DNA of 64,000 bases from positions 372,001-436,000 of the forward strand of contig NZ_CP109965.1 of the NCBI RefSeq assembly GCF_026725475.1, read 5' to 3'. Below the pieces are notes generated by a model that was given only the letters and a program-made list of their open reading frames with translations, ran no database searches and was not told where the DNA came from. Position 1 is the first letter of the stretch; the number at the start of each line of letters is the position of its first letter. This document shows, one piece after another, positions 53,474 to 62,731 of the stretch. The DNA is from Catenovulum adriaticum. GTDB taxonomy: Bacteria > Pseudomonadota > Gammaproteobacteria > Enterobacterales > Alteromonadaceae. The position numbers and the translations under genes were made by a program.

Positions 53474-55921
53474 ATGAAATTAACAAATCAAACTAATACT
53501 CTCAAATATCATCCGCTATTAGCAGAGAAACTGGTCGCCTTGGTTGAAAAGCAAGACCAAGCAATGAGTTATCTTGCGCTGTGTGAACAATTAAACATTC
53601 ATGGTTTAGAAGCAGAAAAAGAACTCCAAGCTTGTTTAACCGCAGTGGAACAAGAGGGTAGAGTTGTGCGTGATAAACAAAACAATTACGCCACACCTGA
53701 GGTATTAGGTTTGCATGTTGGTAAAGTGATTGGCCACAAAGATGGCTTTGGCTTTTTACAACTTGCAAAAGGGGTTAAAGATTTATTTATTCCCCATCAC
53801 CAATTAGAAACTTTATTGCATGGCGATTTAATCTTAGCCAAGCAATCAGGTACAGATCATCGCGGCCGTAAAGAATGCCGTTTAGTTCGCGTTTTACAAT
53901 CACGAACCGAACCTTTAGTCGGTCGTTTATTTGTTGAGCATGGTATTGCCTATGTAATGGCTGATGACAGCCGAATTACCCAAGAAATTATTATTCCAAA
54001 CGAGCATAAAAATGGTGCTCGAAATGGCCAAATGGTCGTTGCTGAATTAATGACCCGACCGAGTAAGCGAGTCAACGCAACTGCAAAAATAGTTGAAGTG
54101 TTGGGTGAACACATGGCTCCTGGAATGGAGATCGAAGTTGCGCTTCGCAACTATGATATTCCGCATCAATGGCCTAAAAAGCTAGATAAAGAGCTAAAAG
54201 CTTTTAGCGAACAAGTGCCTGAAAAAGCAAAGTTAGATCGGGTTGATTTACGCGATTTACCACTTGTCACCATAGATGGTGAAGATGCTCGAGACTTTGA
54301 TGACGCGGTTTATTGCGAAACCAAACGCTCAGGCGGCTGGCGACTATGGGTTGCTATTGCGGATGTAAGCTATTACGTTCGCCCAGGAACCACGTTAGAT
54401 GACGAAGCCCAGCAGCGCGGCACATCGGTTTATTTTCCTGAACAAGTTGTGCCTATGTTGCCCGAAAAACTATCAAACGGACTTTGCTCGCTTAACCCTC
54501 AGGTTGATCGTTTATGCATGGTTTGTGAAATGACAGTGAGCGCGCGCGGTAAATTGTCGGGTTATAAATTTTATCAGGCAGTTATCAACTCTCATGCACG
54601 TTTAACTTATAATAAAGTGAGCGCTATTTTAAAAGGGGATGAAGCCTTACGTGAGCGATATCAACATTTAGTACCACACCTTGAAGATTTAAATCAAATG
54701 TATGCCAGCTTAAAACAAGCTAGAATGGAGCGTGGCGCAATTGAATTTGAAACACTTGAACCTAAATTTGTGTTTAACGCGCAACGTAAAATTGAATCAG
54801 TAGAAATAGTGACTCGTAACGACGCTCATAAAATTATTGAAGAATGTATGATTTTAGCGAATGTTGCCGCAGCACAGTTTATTGATAAGCATCAAGCTCA
54901 GGCGTTATATCGAGTTCATGATAAACCCGACAGTGAAAAACTATCTCAGTTTATTCAATTTTTAGCTGAGTTAGGTATCAGTTTAACCCTAGATGGCGAT
55001 ATAGAACCAACCGATTTTAAATCAGTTGTTGATAAAATAGAGGGACGACCTGATCAAGAGTTAATTCAAACCATGTTGCTTAGATCAATGAAGCAAGCTA
55101 ATTACACGCCAGAGAATATTGGTCATTTTGGTTTGGCACTCAAAAATTATGCGCACTTTACCTCGCCAATTCGTCGCTACCCAGATCTTATTTTGCACCG
55201 TGCAATCAAGGCTATTTTACTTAAACAAAATAATATTCCCCAAGGAAGTGGTGAGCATACCTATAATCCAACTGAAATGGAGGATTTAGGCGATCATACT
55301 TCAATGGCTGAACGACGCGCTGAAACCGCAACTCGCGATGTTGCTAACTGGCTTAAATGTGAGTTTATGCAAGATCATGTTGGTGATGAGTTTGAAGGGG
55401 TGATTTCAGCCGTGACCAGCTTTGGTTTTTTTGTGCGAATTAATGATCTTTTTGTTGAAGGTTTAGTTCATGTCAGCACACTGCAAAGTGACTTTTACAT
55501 TTACGATGCAATTAAGCATCGTTTAATTGGCGAGCACAAACGCAAAGTGTACAAAATTGGCGATGAAGTTGAAATTAAAGTGATGTCTGTCAATTTAGAA
55601 GATAAAAAAATTGATTTTGTGCTTAATGATTTAGAATCTCAATCAGCTAAACCAAGTCGCCCAGCTAAATATGGTAAACGTAAAGCTAAAAGCTCAAAAG
55701 CTAAAAAATCAAAATCGGCAGACCATAACACTTCGTTTGAACCAGCTAAAAAAAAGCCAAGCGGCAGTAAAACTCAGCAGTTCATGGCAAAAGATAATGC
55801 TGGAAAACCAGCAACAGACAAACCTAAACGAGGCAAAAAGCCTAAAGCTTCTAGTACAAGCAGAAAGGCAAACGCCAATAAAAAATCAACCCCAAAAGCA
55901 AATAAGACTAAGCGGAGATAA
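53474..55921 (+). CDS. rnr: Ribonuclease R
   Basis: Protein of 815 residues. In order: winged-helix region (1-80), cold-shock domains (about 85-240), RNB catalytic domain with DGEDARDFDDAV (about 270-281) and the SPIRRYPDLILHR motif, S1 domain (about 635-720), and a lysine/serine-rich tail (about 728-815). It degrades structured RNA 3' to 5' and helps in trans-translation quality control. It is followed by rlmB after two bases, as in E. coli. Confidence 0.97.
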   Translation: MKLTNQTNTLKYHPLLAEKLVALVEKQDQAMSYLALCEQLNIHGLEAEKELQACLTAVEQEGRVVRDKQNNYATPEVLGLHVGKVIGHKDGFGFLQLAKGVKDLFIPHHQLETLLHGDLILAKQSGTDHRGRKECRLVRVLQSRTEPLVGRLFVEHGIAYVMADDSRITQEIIIPNEHKNGARNGQMVVAELMTRPSKRVNATAKIVEVLGEHMAPGMEIEVALRNYDIPHQWPKKLDKELKAFSEQVPEKAKLDRVDLRDLPLVTIDGEDARDFDDAVYCETKRSGGWRLWVAIADVSYYVRPGTTLDDEAQQRGTSVYFPEQVVPMLPEKLSNGLCSLNPQVDRLCMVCEMTVSARGKLSGYKFYQAVINSHARLTYNKVSAILKGDEALRERYQHLVPHLEDLNQMYASLKQARMERGAIEFETLEPKFVFNAQRKIESVEIVTRNDAHKIIEECMILANVAAAQFIDKHQAQALYRVHDKPDSEKLSQFIQFLAELGISLTLDGDIEPTDFKSVVDKIEGRPDQELIQTMLLRSMKQANYTPENIGHFGLALKNYAHFTSPIRRYPDLILHRAIKAILLKQNNIPQGSGEHTYNPTEMEDLGDHTSMAERRAETATRDVANWLKCEFMQDHVGDEFEGVISAVTSFGFFVRINDLFVEGLVHVSTLQSDFYIYDAIKHRLIGEHKRKVYKIGDEVEIKVMSVNLEDKKIDFVLNDLESQSAKPSRPAKYGKRKAKSSKAKKSKSADHNTSFEPAKKKPSGSKTQQFMAKDNAGKPATDKPKRGKKPKASSTSRKANANKKSTPKANKTKRR

Positions 55922-55923
55922 CA

Positions 55924-56673
55924 TTGAGTAAGTCAGAGTTAATTTTTGGTTTGCATGCTGCAGAATCATTAATTGAAAGCGCACCACACCGATTTATAGA
56001 AATTTTTTGTTTAAAAGGTCGTAATGACGATAGGTTAAACAAGATTATTAGCATTGCGCGTAAACACGGAATTTCTATTCAATTTACTCAGCGTAAAACC
56101 TTAGATGATAAAGCCAAAGGTGAGCAGCACCAAGGGATTGTTGCTCGTGTTCAACCAACACCTGCGCTTACTGAAAATGATTTAGATGCTATTTTAAAAC
56201 AATCGAATAAGCCTGCGTTTTTGTTGATTTTAGATGGGGTAACCGATCCTCATAACATAGGCGCTTGCTTGCGCACAGCAGATGCGGCAGGTGTAGACGC
56301 CGTTATTGTACCTAAAGATAAATCAGGTAGTTTAACCGCAGTTGCAAAAAAAGTAGCTTGCGGAGCGGCAGAAGTGGTGCCTTTTATTCAAGTAACTAAT
56401 TTAGCGCGAACTTTGCGTGATATTCAGCAGCAAGGAGTTTGGGTAGTAGGCACCGCGGGTGAAGCAACACAAACTTTATATCAAGCAAAATTAACAGGCC
56501 CTATGGCACTTGTTATGGGCGCAGAGGGCAGTGGAATGCGCAGATTAACGCGCGAAACCTGCGATGAGCTTATTTCAATACCAATGTCGGGTAGTGTTTC
56601 AAGTTTAAATGTTAGTGTTGCAACAGGCGTGACATTATTTGAAATGGTTCGCCAACGACAAGCGGCAAAATAA
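55924..56673 (+). CDS. rlmB: 23S rRNA (guanosine-2'-O-)-methyltransferase RlmB
   Basis: Protein of 249 residues (E. coli 243). A small L30e-like N-terminal domain precedes the SPOUT knot with ILDGVTDPHNIGACLRTADA, MGAEGSGMRRLT and PMSGSVSSLNVSVATG. It methylates G2251 in the peptidyl-transferase P loop. The start is TTG at 55924, with GGAG six bases upstream lying in the rnr 3' end, so translation is coupled. Confidence 0.96.
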   Translation: MSKSELIFGLHAAESLIESAPHRFIEIFCLKGRNDDRLNKIISIARKHGISIQFTQRKTLDDKAKGEQHQGIVARVQPTPALTENDLDAILKQSNKPAFLLILDGVTDPHNIGACLRTADAAGVDAVIVPKDKSGSLTAVAKKVACGAAEVVPFIQVTNLARTLRDIQQQGVWVVGTAGEATQTLYQAKLTGPMALVMGAEGSGMRRLTRETCDELISIPMSGSVSSLNVSVATGVTLFEMVRQRQAAK

Positions 56674-56716
56674 ATTTTTGTTTGAACTATTCGCTTAGTT
56701 TAGACGAGTCTAAATT

Positions 56717-56982
56717 AGGGCGTGTTGATCTTTTCTGTATGACTTTGCAGCGAGTTGTGCGGTATTTATACAATAAAGCACGATTGTGGTGTAGTTGTTC
56801 TACATAAATGAGTGCTAAGGCAGTAGAAATGCCGCACAAACGCTGCCCGAGGGGTTCGTCCTAAACGCTTTTTACTCTTTGTTGCTGATTTTTGACTTAG
56901 CCCACTAGGCCTACAAACCAGCGCCGCGATTAAAAAGCGTTTAGTTAGAACAAACTTTATACAGCAAAGTTCAATACGCCCT
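56717..56982. mobile_element. MITE-like non-coding element with terminal inverted repeats
   Basis: A 266-base segment. Its ends are imperfect inverted repeats of about 30 bases, starting AGGGCGTGTTGA and ending TCAATACGCCCT. Inside is a second perfect 14-base pair, CTAAACGCTTTTTA (56861) / TAAAAAGCGTTTAG (56931), around a centre with TAGGCCTA. No open frame. No clear target duplication was seen. It fills the gap between rlmB and the next gene. Confidence 0.6.
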
Positions 56983-57035
56983 GAGCGTCATTACTGCTAC
57001 CTGCTATTTCTCACCATTTACTCTTTTACTATTAT

Positions 57036-57824
57036 ATGCAGTTTAAAAAGCCTTCAGCTCTCTATAAAAAATTTTATCGAAATGGACCAAATCATCGTAG
57101 TGGCGCCGATGTTTCGTTTAGAGATATTGTCAAAATATTTGGTTTTAAAACGGCCACTGTAGGCGCTTGGGTAACAGCCGAAGAGCAACAAATAGCTGCC
57201 AATCTTTTTTTTGATGCTTTATGCGATTTAATGAGTATTTTACAAGTTAATGAGCAAGTGATTTCATTGAAAGGCACTTTATCTATTGCATTTGGGAGCG
57301 GTGGTCAAAAACATAGTTCGGCTCATTATAATTCAGCGACCAAAACACTGGCACTTGCAAAAAATGCCGGAGCAGGTTCGCTAGCACACGAATATTTTCA
57401 TGCCTTTGACCATTTTATTGCAACCCGCTTTTTAGGCTCTGCCACCTCAAAAGATTTTGCATCTGCACTCTGGTTAAAAAAGCACGATGTCATAGAGCAC
57501 CCAATTAATCGCTTACTGGAATCTTGTTACCAGCATATCTTTTTGCAACATAAGAGCCATGATCCCAGCAAATTATTTATGAAAAGTGTGCAGGCTGATA
57601 AAGTATTAGGCTGTTATTATTATGCCATGCCAGAAGAAGTTGCGGCCCGTGCTTTTGAGTCATATGTGGAGAGCCAAAGTGTTAAAAATGCTTTTTTAGT
57701 GCACGGAACCACGCAATCACCAGAAGCAAAATTGGGTATATACCCATCTCACGACCAGCGTAATATCATCGCGTATCATTTTTCTAGATATTTTTCTACA
57801 CTAGGTCAGGCATTAACCCGGTAA
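57036..57824 (+). CDS. CLCA_X/LPD1-type protein with HExxH motif
   Basis: Protein of 262 residues. The central segment GTLSIAFGSGGQKHSSAHYN and AGAGSLAHEYFHAFDHF matches the LPD1-type domain found in polyvalent proteins of phages and mobile elements and in chromosomal CLCA_X proteins of vibrios and relatives. HEYFH is a zinc-metallopeptidase HExxH signature; a later glutamate (PEEVAARAFESYVE) could be the third ligand. No signal peptide, so cytoplasmic. The substrate is unknown. Confidence 0.7.
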   Translation: MQFKKPSALYKKFYRNGPNHRSGADVSFRDIVKIFGFKTATVGAWVTAEEQQIAANLFFDALCDLMSILQVNEQVISLKGTLSIAFGSGGQKHSSAHYNSATKTLALAKNAGAGSLAHEYFHAFDHFIATRFLGSATSKDFASALWLKKHDVIEHPINRLLESCYQHIFLQHKSHDPSKLFMKSVQADKVLGCYYYAMPEEVAARAFESYVESQSVKNAFLVHGTTQSPEAKLGIYPSHDQRNIIAYHFSRYFSTLGQALTR

Positions 57825-58180
57825 CGCTTTAGTCTGAACCTAACACTCCGCAAATTGAGATATTTTAGAGGTGGTGGTTATTTCTCCTTGGGTGATTTTA
57901 GCCATTTTCAAGATCGTAAAGGCTTGATTTTATGCATAAACCAAGCCTTCTGAGATTTTCCAATTCATTCAATCATATCGCACTTTTACACATCAAACCG
58001 TTAGGTAATTCTTCGTGTATATGCGGGATTGAAGCTTCTGATTGTTAGGCGAATCTACTATTTCATATGTATTGGGTTTAAATAGACCTAACCCAAATAT
58101 GCAAGCCTCACCTCGCCAATTTAACTAATTTAGTCCTACCTTGCCAGAGCTGGTTCGTATACTTGTACTTATCTTCTTAG

Positions 58181-58235
58181 TTGGCTTGTTGATATTTATC
58201 TGTATACTTATTTAGGTTGAAGTTAACCGGTTACA
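58181..58235 (+). promoter_or_regulatory. manA promoter with LacI-type operator
   Basis: TTGGCT (58181-58186), 16-base spacer, TATACT (58203-58208), then GTTAACCGGTTACA (58222-58235), with a perfect TAACCGGTTA core, just downstream of the -10 where a repressor would block initiation. The rest of the gap 57825-58180 shows no gene. Confidence 0.65.
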
Positions 58236-58345
58236 TTTTGAGGCTGTGTATTCAACCGTCCAAAATGCATGTTGTGTTTTTGCTCACAATTATTGGTTAG
58301 TGCTTCTTAATTATTATTGAAACAGTTTAAATTAAGCGAGATAAA

Positions 58346-59524
58346 ATGTTTTCTAAACCCATTAGATTAAAAAATAACTTTCAAAATTACGATTGGGGTA
58401 CTTTTAATGAAATCCCTAGAATATTAGGGATGGAAAAACCAAACACTGAGCTACCATTAGCCGAATTATGGGTGGGTGCGCATCCTAAATCACCATCGTT
58501 TGCTGTTGATGAAGATCAACCTTTGGATGCATTAATAGCGTCAAATCCTATTGAAATACTTGGCGAAAATGCAAGTAAAATGGGTAATAAGTTACCTTAC
58601 TTATTTAAAATATTATCAGCTCGCAAAGCGCTATCAATCCAAGTACATCCGACTAAAGCGCAGGCTGTTGAAGGTTATACTCAAGAACGAAAAAATGATA
58701 TAGAGGGTAATCACGCACAATGTAACTACCAAGATGATAACCACAAACCAGAATTAATTTATGCGTTAACTAAATTTTCAGCCATGGCGGGTTTTAGACC
58801 AAATCGTGAGTTGGCCAAGTCGTTACGTTTATTACAACATGAACAATTTGACCAATGGGCAGATACGTTAGCGATAGGGACATCACGAGATGTGGAAGCT
58901 TTCTATGGTTGGTTGTTGCATTTGGATTTAGACTTACTCAAAGATCTAGTTGAGCATGCACTCGACATTGCGAAAACCTCTGAAGTGAATGAACTTAAAT
59001 GGTTGGAGAGTTTATATCAATTATATGGGATTGATTTAGGTATCTTTTTTCCATTAATTTTAAATTTATTTGAATTAAAACCAGGTCAAGCATTATTTTT
59101 AGGCGCAGGTTGTCCTCATGCTTACTTGCAAGGTACAGGGATTGAAATTATGGCAAACTCTGACAATGTTTTGCGGGGAGGGCTAACATCTAAACATATG
59201 GATCGTAAAGAGTTAGTTAAAATTACGCAATATACTGAGCAGGCTAATTGTATTCACCCGCAGTTAGGTGAATTAACCCAGCACGTTAGATCGTTTGAAA
59301 TACCCTGTCCAGATTTTCAGTTTGAATTAATTAATTTAAAAAATGAAACGCATTACATTACGTCATCCAGTGCTTCAGCGGAGTTGTACTTTGTTGTGGA
59401 AGGTCAGTGCGAAATTTTAGGTGAGTGCTATCAGCAGGGTGAATCATTTTTAATGCCTAGTGCACTCAAAGCTGCGGTTATTACTGGCCAAGCACAGATT
59501 GGCCGAGTGTATACTCAATTCTAA
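58346..59524 (+). CDS. manA: Mannose-6-phosphate isomerase, class I
   Basis: Protein of 392 residues (E. coli 391). Zinc ligands are in IQVHPTKAQA and DDNHKPELIYAL; the GCPHAYLQGTGIEIMANSDNVLRGG segment is the family signature. It converts mannose-6-phosphate to fructose-6-phosphate in the cytoplasm. Here it heads the mannan locus and has its own operator, separate from any cell-wall sugar role. Confidence 0.95.
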   Translation: MFSKPIRLKNNFQNYDWGTFNEIPRILGMEKPNTELPLAELWVGAHPKSPSFAVDEDQPLDALIASNPIEILGENASKMGNKLPYLFKILSARKALSIQVHPTKAQAVEGYTQERKNDIEGNHAQCNYQDDNHKPELIYALTKFSAMAGFRPNRELAKSLRLLQHEQFDQWADTLAIGTSRDVEAFYGWLLHLDLDLLKDLVEHALDIAKTSEVNELKWLESLYQLYGIDLGIFFPLILNLFELKPGQALFLGAGCPHAYLQGTGIEIMANSDNVLRGGLTSKHMDRKELVKITQYTEQANCIHPQLGELTQHVRSFEIPCPDFQFELINLKNETHYITSSSASAELYFVVEGQCEILGECYQQGESFLMPSALKAAVITGQAQIGRVYTQF

Positions 59525-59569
59525 AACCGCTTAAATAAACCTGCATTGTTAATTCGATATCCGTAACTC

Positions 59570-59612
59570 AACACAGAATACAATAATAAAGTCATCTATT
59601 GTATTCTGTGTT
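59570..59612. terminator. Bidirectional terminator between manA and lacI
   Basis: A 16-bp perfect stem AACACAGAATACAATA / TATTGTATTCTGTGTT with an 11-base loop, between two convergent genes. T/A runs at the ends are short, but the stem is long. Confidence 0.75.
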
Positions 59613-59626
59613 TAATGCGCTGCACT

Positions 59627-60622
59627 TTAACCGCTAAATTGAACCACGCTGTCACGTAAAACAAATTCATGTTTTAAAATAAATTCTTGTTGAGTTGGCG
59701 GTTTACCATCCAAAATTTGTAACAATAGTAGCATTGCCTTTTTACCCATTTCTTCTGCGGGTTGGCGTATGGTAGTCAATGCGGGGTCTGTATATGTGGC
59801 AAAATCTAAATCATCAAACCCAGTAATTGAAATGTCTTGGGGTACGCGAATATTATGTTCTTTAAATGATTTAATGGCACCGACAGCCATTAGGTCATTC
59901 ATAGAAAACACTGCTGTTGGTCGTTGGGAGAGTTGGGCGAAGTAAACCCCTGCATCATGCCCAGACTGCATGGTAAAATTACCTTCATATAACAAACTAT
60001 CATCAAAATCGATACCCGCTTTTGCTAAAGCTTGTTTATAACCTTTTAACCTGTCCCTGCTATGGGGATTATCGCTTAGCCCCGATATACAGCCAATTTT
60101 ACGGTGTCCCATTGAAATCAAATAATTGACAATCGAAAACGATGCTGCAATGTGATCCATTCTCACCGATGCGTACGGTGTGTCGCAAGCACCACAGGCT
60201 GCAACAGCGCTGATATGAGGGTGAGGTAACAATTCTTGCTCTGGTATATGTGGACTTAGCTGAATAACACCGTCTGCTTGTCGTGTCTCTACCAGTTTTA
60301 AATAATCAGCTTCGCGTTCTTTTGAATCTCGAGTTTCGCCTAACAAAATATTGTAACCGTGTTTTTGACCGGTTTCTTGAATAGCTCGAATAACTTTACT
60401 AAAAAACAAGTTAGCGAAATCTGGTACTAAAACAACCACAGCGTATGATTTAGTCGATCTGAAGTTTCGTGCCATCATATTGGGGCGATAACCCACTTCA
60501 TCTACTGCATCCATTACTTTTTTCAGACTACTTTGAGAAACTTTATCTGGGTTAGTAAATGCACGCGATACAGTGGCAATAGATACTCCAGCTCGTTTCG
60601 CAACTTCTCTTATATTACTCAT
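59627..60622 (-). CDS. LacI family regulator of the manno-oligosaccharide locus
   Basis: Protein of 331 residues. The helix-turn-helix (4-25, IREVAKRAGVSIATVSRAFTNP) and hinge (to about 60, RPNMMARNFRS) precede a periplasmic-binding-type ligand domain (61-331). It is divergent from the transporter gene and convergent with manA. Five copies of a palindromic motif with a central CG lie around these genes, which fits a local repressor released by a manno-oligosaccharide. The inducer is inference. Confidence 0.92.
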   Translation of the reverse strand: MSNIREVAKRAGVSIATVSRAFTNPDKVSQSSLKKVMDAVDEVGYRPNMMARNFRSTKSYAVVVLVPDFANLFFSKVIRAIQETGQKHGYNILLGETRDSKEREADYLKLVETRQADGVIQLSPHIPEQELLPHPHISAVAACGACDTPYASVRMDHIAASFSIVNYLISMGHRKIGCISGLSDNPHSRDRLKGYKQALAKAGIDFDDSLLYEGNFTMQSGHDAGVYFAQLSQRPTAVFSMNDLMAVGAIKSFKEHNIRVPQDISITGFDDLDFATYTDPALTTIRQPAEEMGKKAMLLLLQILDGKPPTQQEFILKHEFVLRDSVVQFSG

Positions 60623-60736
60623 TTAACTTCCATTCTTTATATTTTTATTGTTTTACTTATTAATTGTTTCAATTTACCAAAGAAACAAAAACAATACTAT
60701 CGGTAATTTTTAGCTGAATAGCTTATTTTAAAAGGC

Positions 60737-60787
60737 GTTAACCGGTTTCTTAAATTGGTTATTAGACTATAATCGGTTAACTGGTTA
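60737..60787. promoter_or_regulatory. Two LacI-type operator copies in the lacI/transporter gap
   Basis: GTTAACCGGTTTCT (60737-60750) and a weaker TAACTGGTTA (60778-60787), 115-165 bases upstream of lacI on its strand. They could serve autoregulation. The remaining gap to 61146 is AT-rich and has no gene. Confidence 0.5.
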
Positions 60788-61146
60788 TTTAATTGAATTG
60801 TGTAGTTACTTAAACCGGAGTGGATAAAATAGATAATATAAATTCTATTTTATGTAGCTATAACATTTAAGACCTCAAAAACGTTGGGTTTTTGCCAGTT
60901 TTCTTCCATTTTTAAGCAGTCAAAAATAATAATTAATGAAACAAGTTAATCTTTCAACTTTTGACCTTTTGAGATACTCAAAATTATTTTCGTCTATATA
61001 TGAATAGCTTGCAATAATTTTTTTATGTTTATTATGCTAATAATTAACATTTAAGCGTTAATTTAACAAATCTTGATGTAATAAAAATGTTTATTCGAAA
61101 CTTTTTCTGTTACTTTTTATGGAACCTGTGCTATTATTTTTTAAAA

Positions 61147-61160
61147 TGTAACCGGATACA
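61147..61160 (+). promoter_or_regulatory. LacI-type operator before the sugar symporter
   Basis: TGTAACCGGATACA, one base from a perfect 14-base palindrome, 60 bases upstream of the symporter start. Confidence 0.65.
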
Positions 61161-61220
61161 ATTTTAAGTGTGTTAGTCATTGTTACGGTTGTACTAGCTA
61201 ATAAAATGTAGAGCGAGTTT

Positions 61221-62609
61221 ATGATAGAAACCCAGCAGTTAAAATTAAAAGAAAAAGTTGGATATGGCTTAGGTGATTTTGCTTCATCTATGTTTTGGAA
61301 GATGTTTTCTGTTTATTTAATGATTTTTTACACAGATGTATTTGGTATTTCTGCTGCTGCCGTAGGCACTATGTTTTTAATCACTCGTATTTGGGACACC
61401 GCAAATGATCCGGTAATGGGGATTTTGGCTGATAGAACCCATACACGTTGGGGTAAATTTAGACCTTATTTAATGTGGGGTGCTATTCCTTTTGCATTAA
61501 TTGGTGTACTTACGTTTACGACTCCCAATTGGTCAAACGAAGCTAAATTAGTATACGCTTATTGTACTTATACTTTAATGATGATGGCTTACACAGCAGT
61601 TAATGTACCGTATGCGTCGTTACTTGGCGTTATGTCTGCTAATAGTAATGAGCGCACCCAATTAGCATCGTTTCGAATGGTATTTGCATTTGCGGGAAGC
61701 ATATTTGCATTTATTATGGTGGATCCCTTAACAGGTTTTTTCACTAATTTAACCGATATCCCTGATCCTCAGACTGGTTGGATGCTTACAATGATGGTAT
61801 ACGGCTGTATTGCCGCTGTTTTATTTTATCTCACTTTTGCTTGGACAAAAGAACGTATCAAACCACCGGCATCACAAGACAGTTCACTTAAAAAAGACTT
61901 TAAAAATTTAGCCACCAATAAACCTTGGTTTATTTTATTAGGCGCGGCGCTTGCAACACTTATCTTTAATAGTATGCGGGACGGTGCATCCGTTTATTAT
62001 TTTAAATACTACATTCAATCACCTGAGTGGTCATTTTTAGGTTTAAGCTTTGGTATAACCACCGTTTATTTAGTGTTGGGGCAAGCCGCTAACATTATTG
62101 GAGTGATCTTGGCACAGCCTATTTCAAAAATTATTGGCAAGCGTAATACATTTATGTTTGCGATGTTTATCGCCTCTATTTTAAGTTGTTTATTTTTCTT
62201 TTTAGATGAAAATCAGTTAACCCTAATTCTTATTTTGCAAGTGGTGATAAGTGCATGTGCAGGTATTATTTTTCCACTACTTTGGTCGATGTACGCTGAT
62301 ATCGCGGATTACGCTGAATACAAAACAGGGCGCAGAACAACCGGACTTATCTTTTCATCTTCATCTTTTGCACAAAAAATGGGGTGGACTTTAGGGGGTG
62401 CTTTAACGGGTTGGACACTCGCGTATTTTGGTTATGTAGCCAATGCCGATCAAACTGAATATGCCAAAGAAGGGCTTAGGTACATGGTCAGTTTTTTACC
62501 AGCGGTAGGCGCACTGATCTCTGCGATATTTATGATTTTTTACCGATTAACAGATGTGTATATGGTAAAAGTAAATCAAGAATTACAGTCAAGAAGAATG
62601 CAAAATTAA
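61221..62609 (+). CDS. GPH family sugar:cation symporter (MelB-like)
   Basis: Protein of 462 residues with 12 membrane helices. The N-terminal segment GYGLGDFASSMFWKMFSVYLMIFYTDVFG and the cytoplasmic loop DPVMGILADRTHTRWGKFRPYLMWG are the glycoside-pentoside-hexuronide family signatures; the aspartates bind the coupling cation. It should import a di- or oligosaccharide, here probably beta-1,4-mannobiose or mannosyl-glucose, by context. Confidence 0.88.
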   Translation: MIETQQLKLKEKVGYGLGDFASSMFWKMFSVYLMIFYTDVFGISAAAVGTMFLITRIWDTANDPVMGILADRTHTRWGKFRPYLMWGAIPFALIGVLTFTTPNWSNEAKLVYAYCTYTLMMMAYTAVNVPYASLLGVMSANSNERTQLASFRMVFAFAGSIFAFIMVDPLTGFFTNLTDIPDPQTGWMLTMMVYGCIAAVLFYLTFAWTKERIKPPASQDSSLKKDFKNLATNKPWFILLGAALATLIFNSMRDGASVYYFKYYIQSPEWSFLGLSFGITTVYLVLGQAANIIGVILAQPISKIIGKRNTFMFAMFIASILSCLFFFLDENQLTLILILQVVISACAGIIFPLLWSMYADIADYAEYKTGRRTTGLIFSSSSFAQKMGWTLGGALTGWTLAYFGYVANADQTEYAKEGLRYMVSFLPAVGALISAIFMIFYRLTDVYMVKVNQELQSRRMQN

Positions 62610-62703
62610 CGAGTATCGGCTTGGTGTTTAAGGCAGTTTGAACACCAAGCCATCTTAAAAAAATCTAACTTAAATTTCTGTTACAGCTATTTTTTAGTTG
62701 TGA

Positions 62704-62717
62704 TGTAACCGGTATTA
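62704..62717 (+). promoter_or_regulatory. LacI-type operator before GH130
   Basis: TGTAACCGGTATTA, a good left half and diverged right half of the motif, 15-28 bases before the GH130 start. Its nearness to the ATG suggests roadblock or an internal promoter. Confidence 0.5.
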
Positions 62718-62731
62718 TTGGAGTATTTTTC

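Noticed and set aside
57825..58180. Two TATACT-type sequences as separate promoters
   Set aside because: Only the downstream one (58203) has an acceptable -35; the upstream one is left uncalled.
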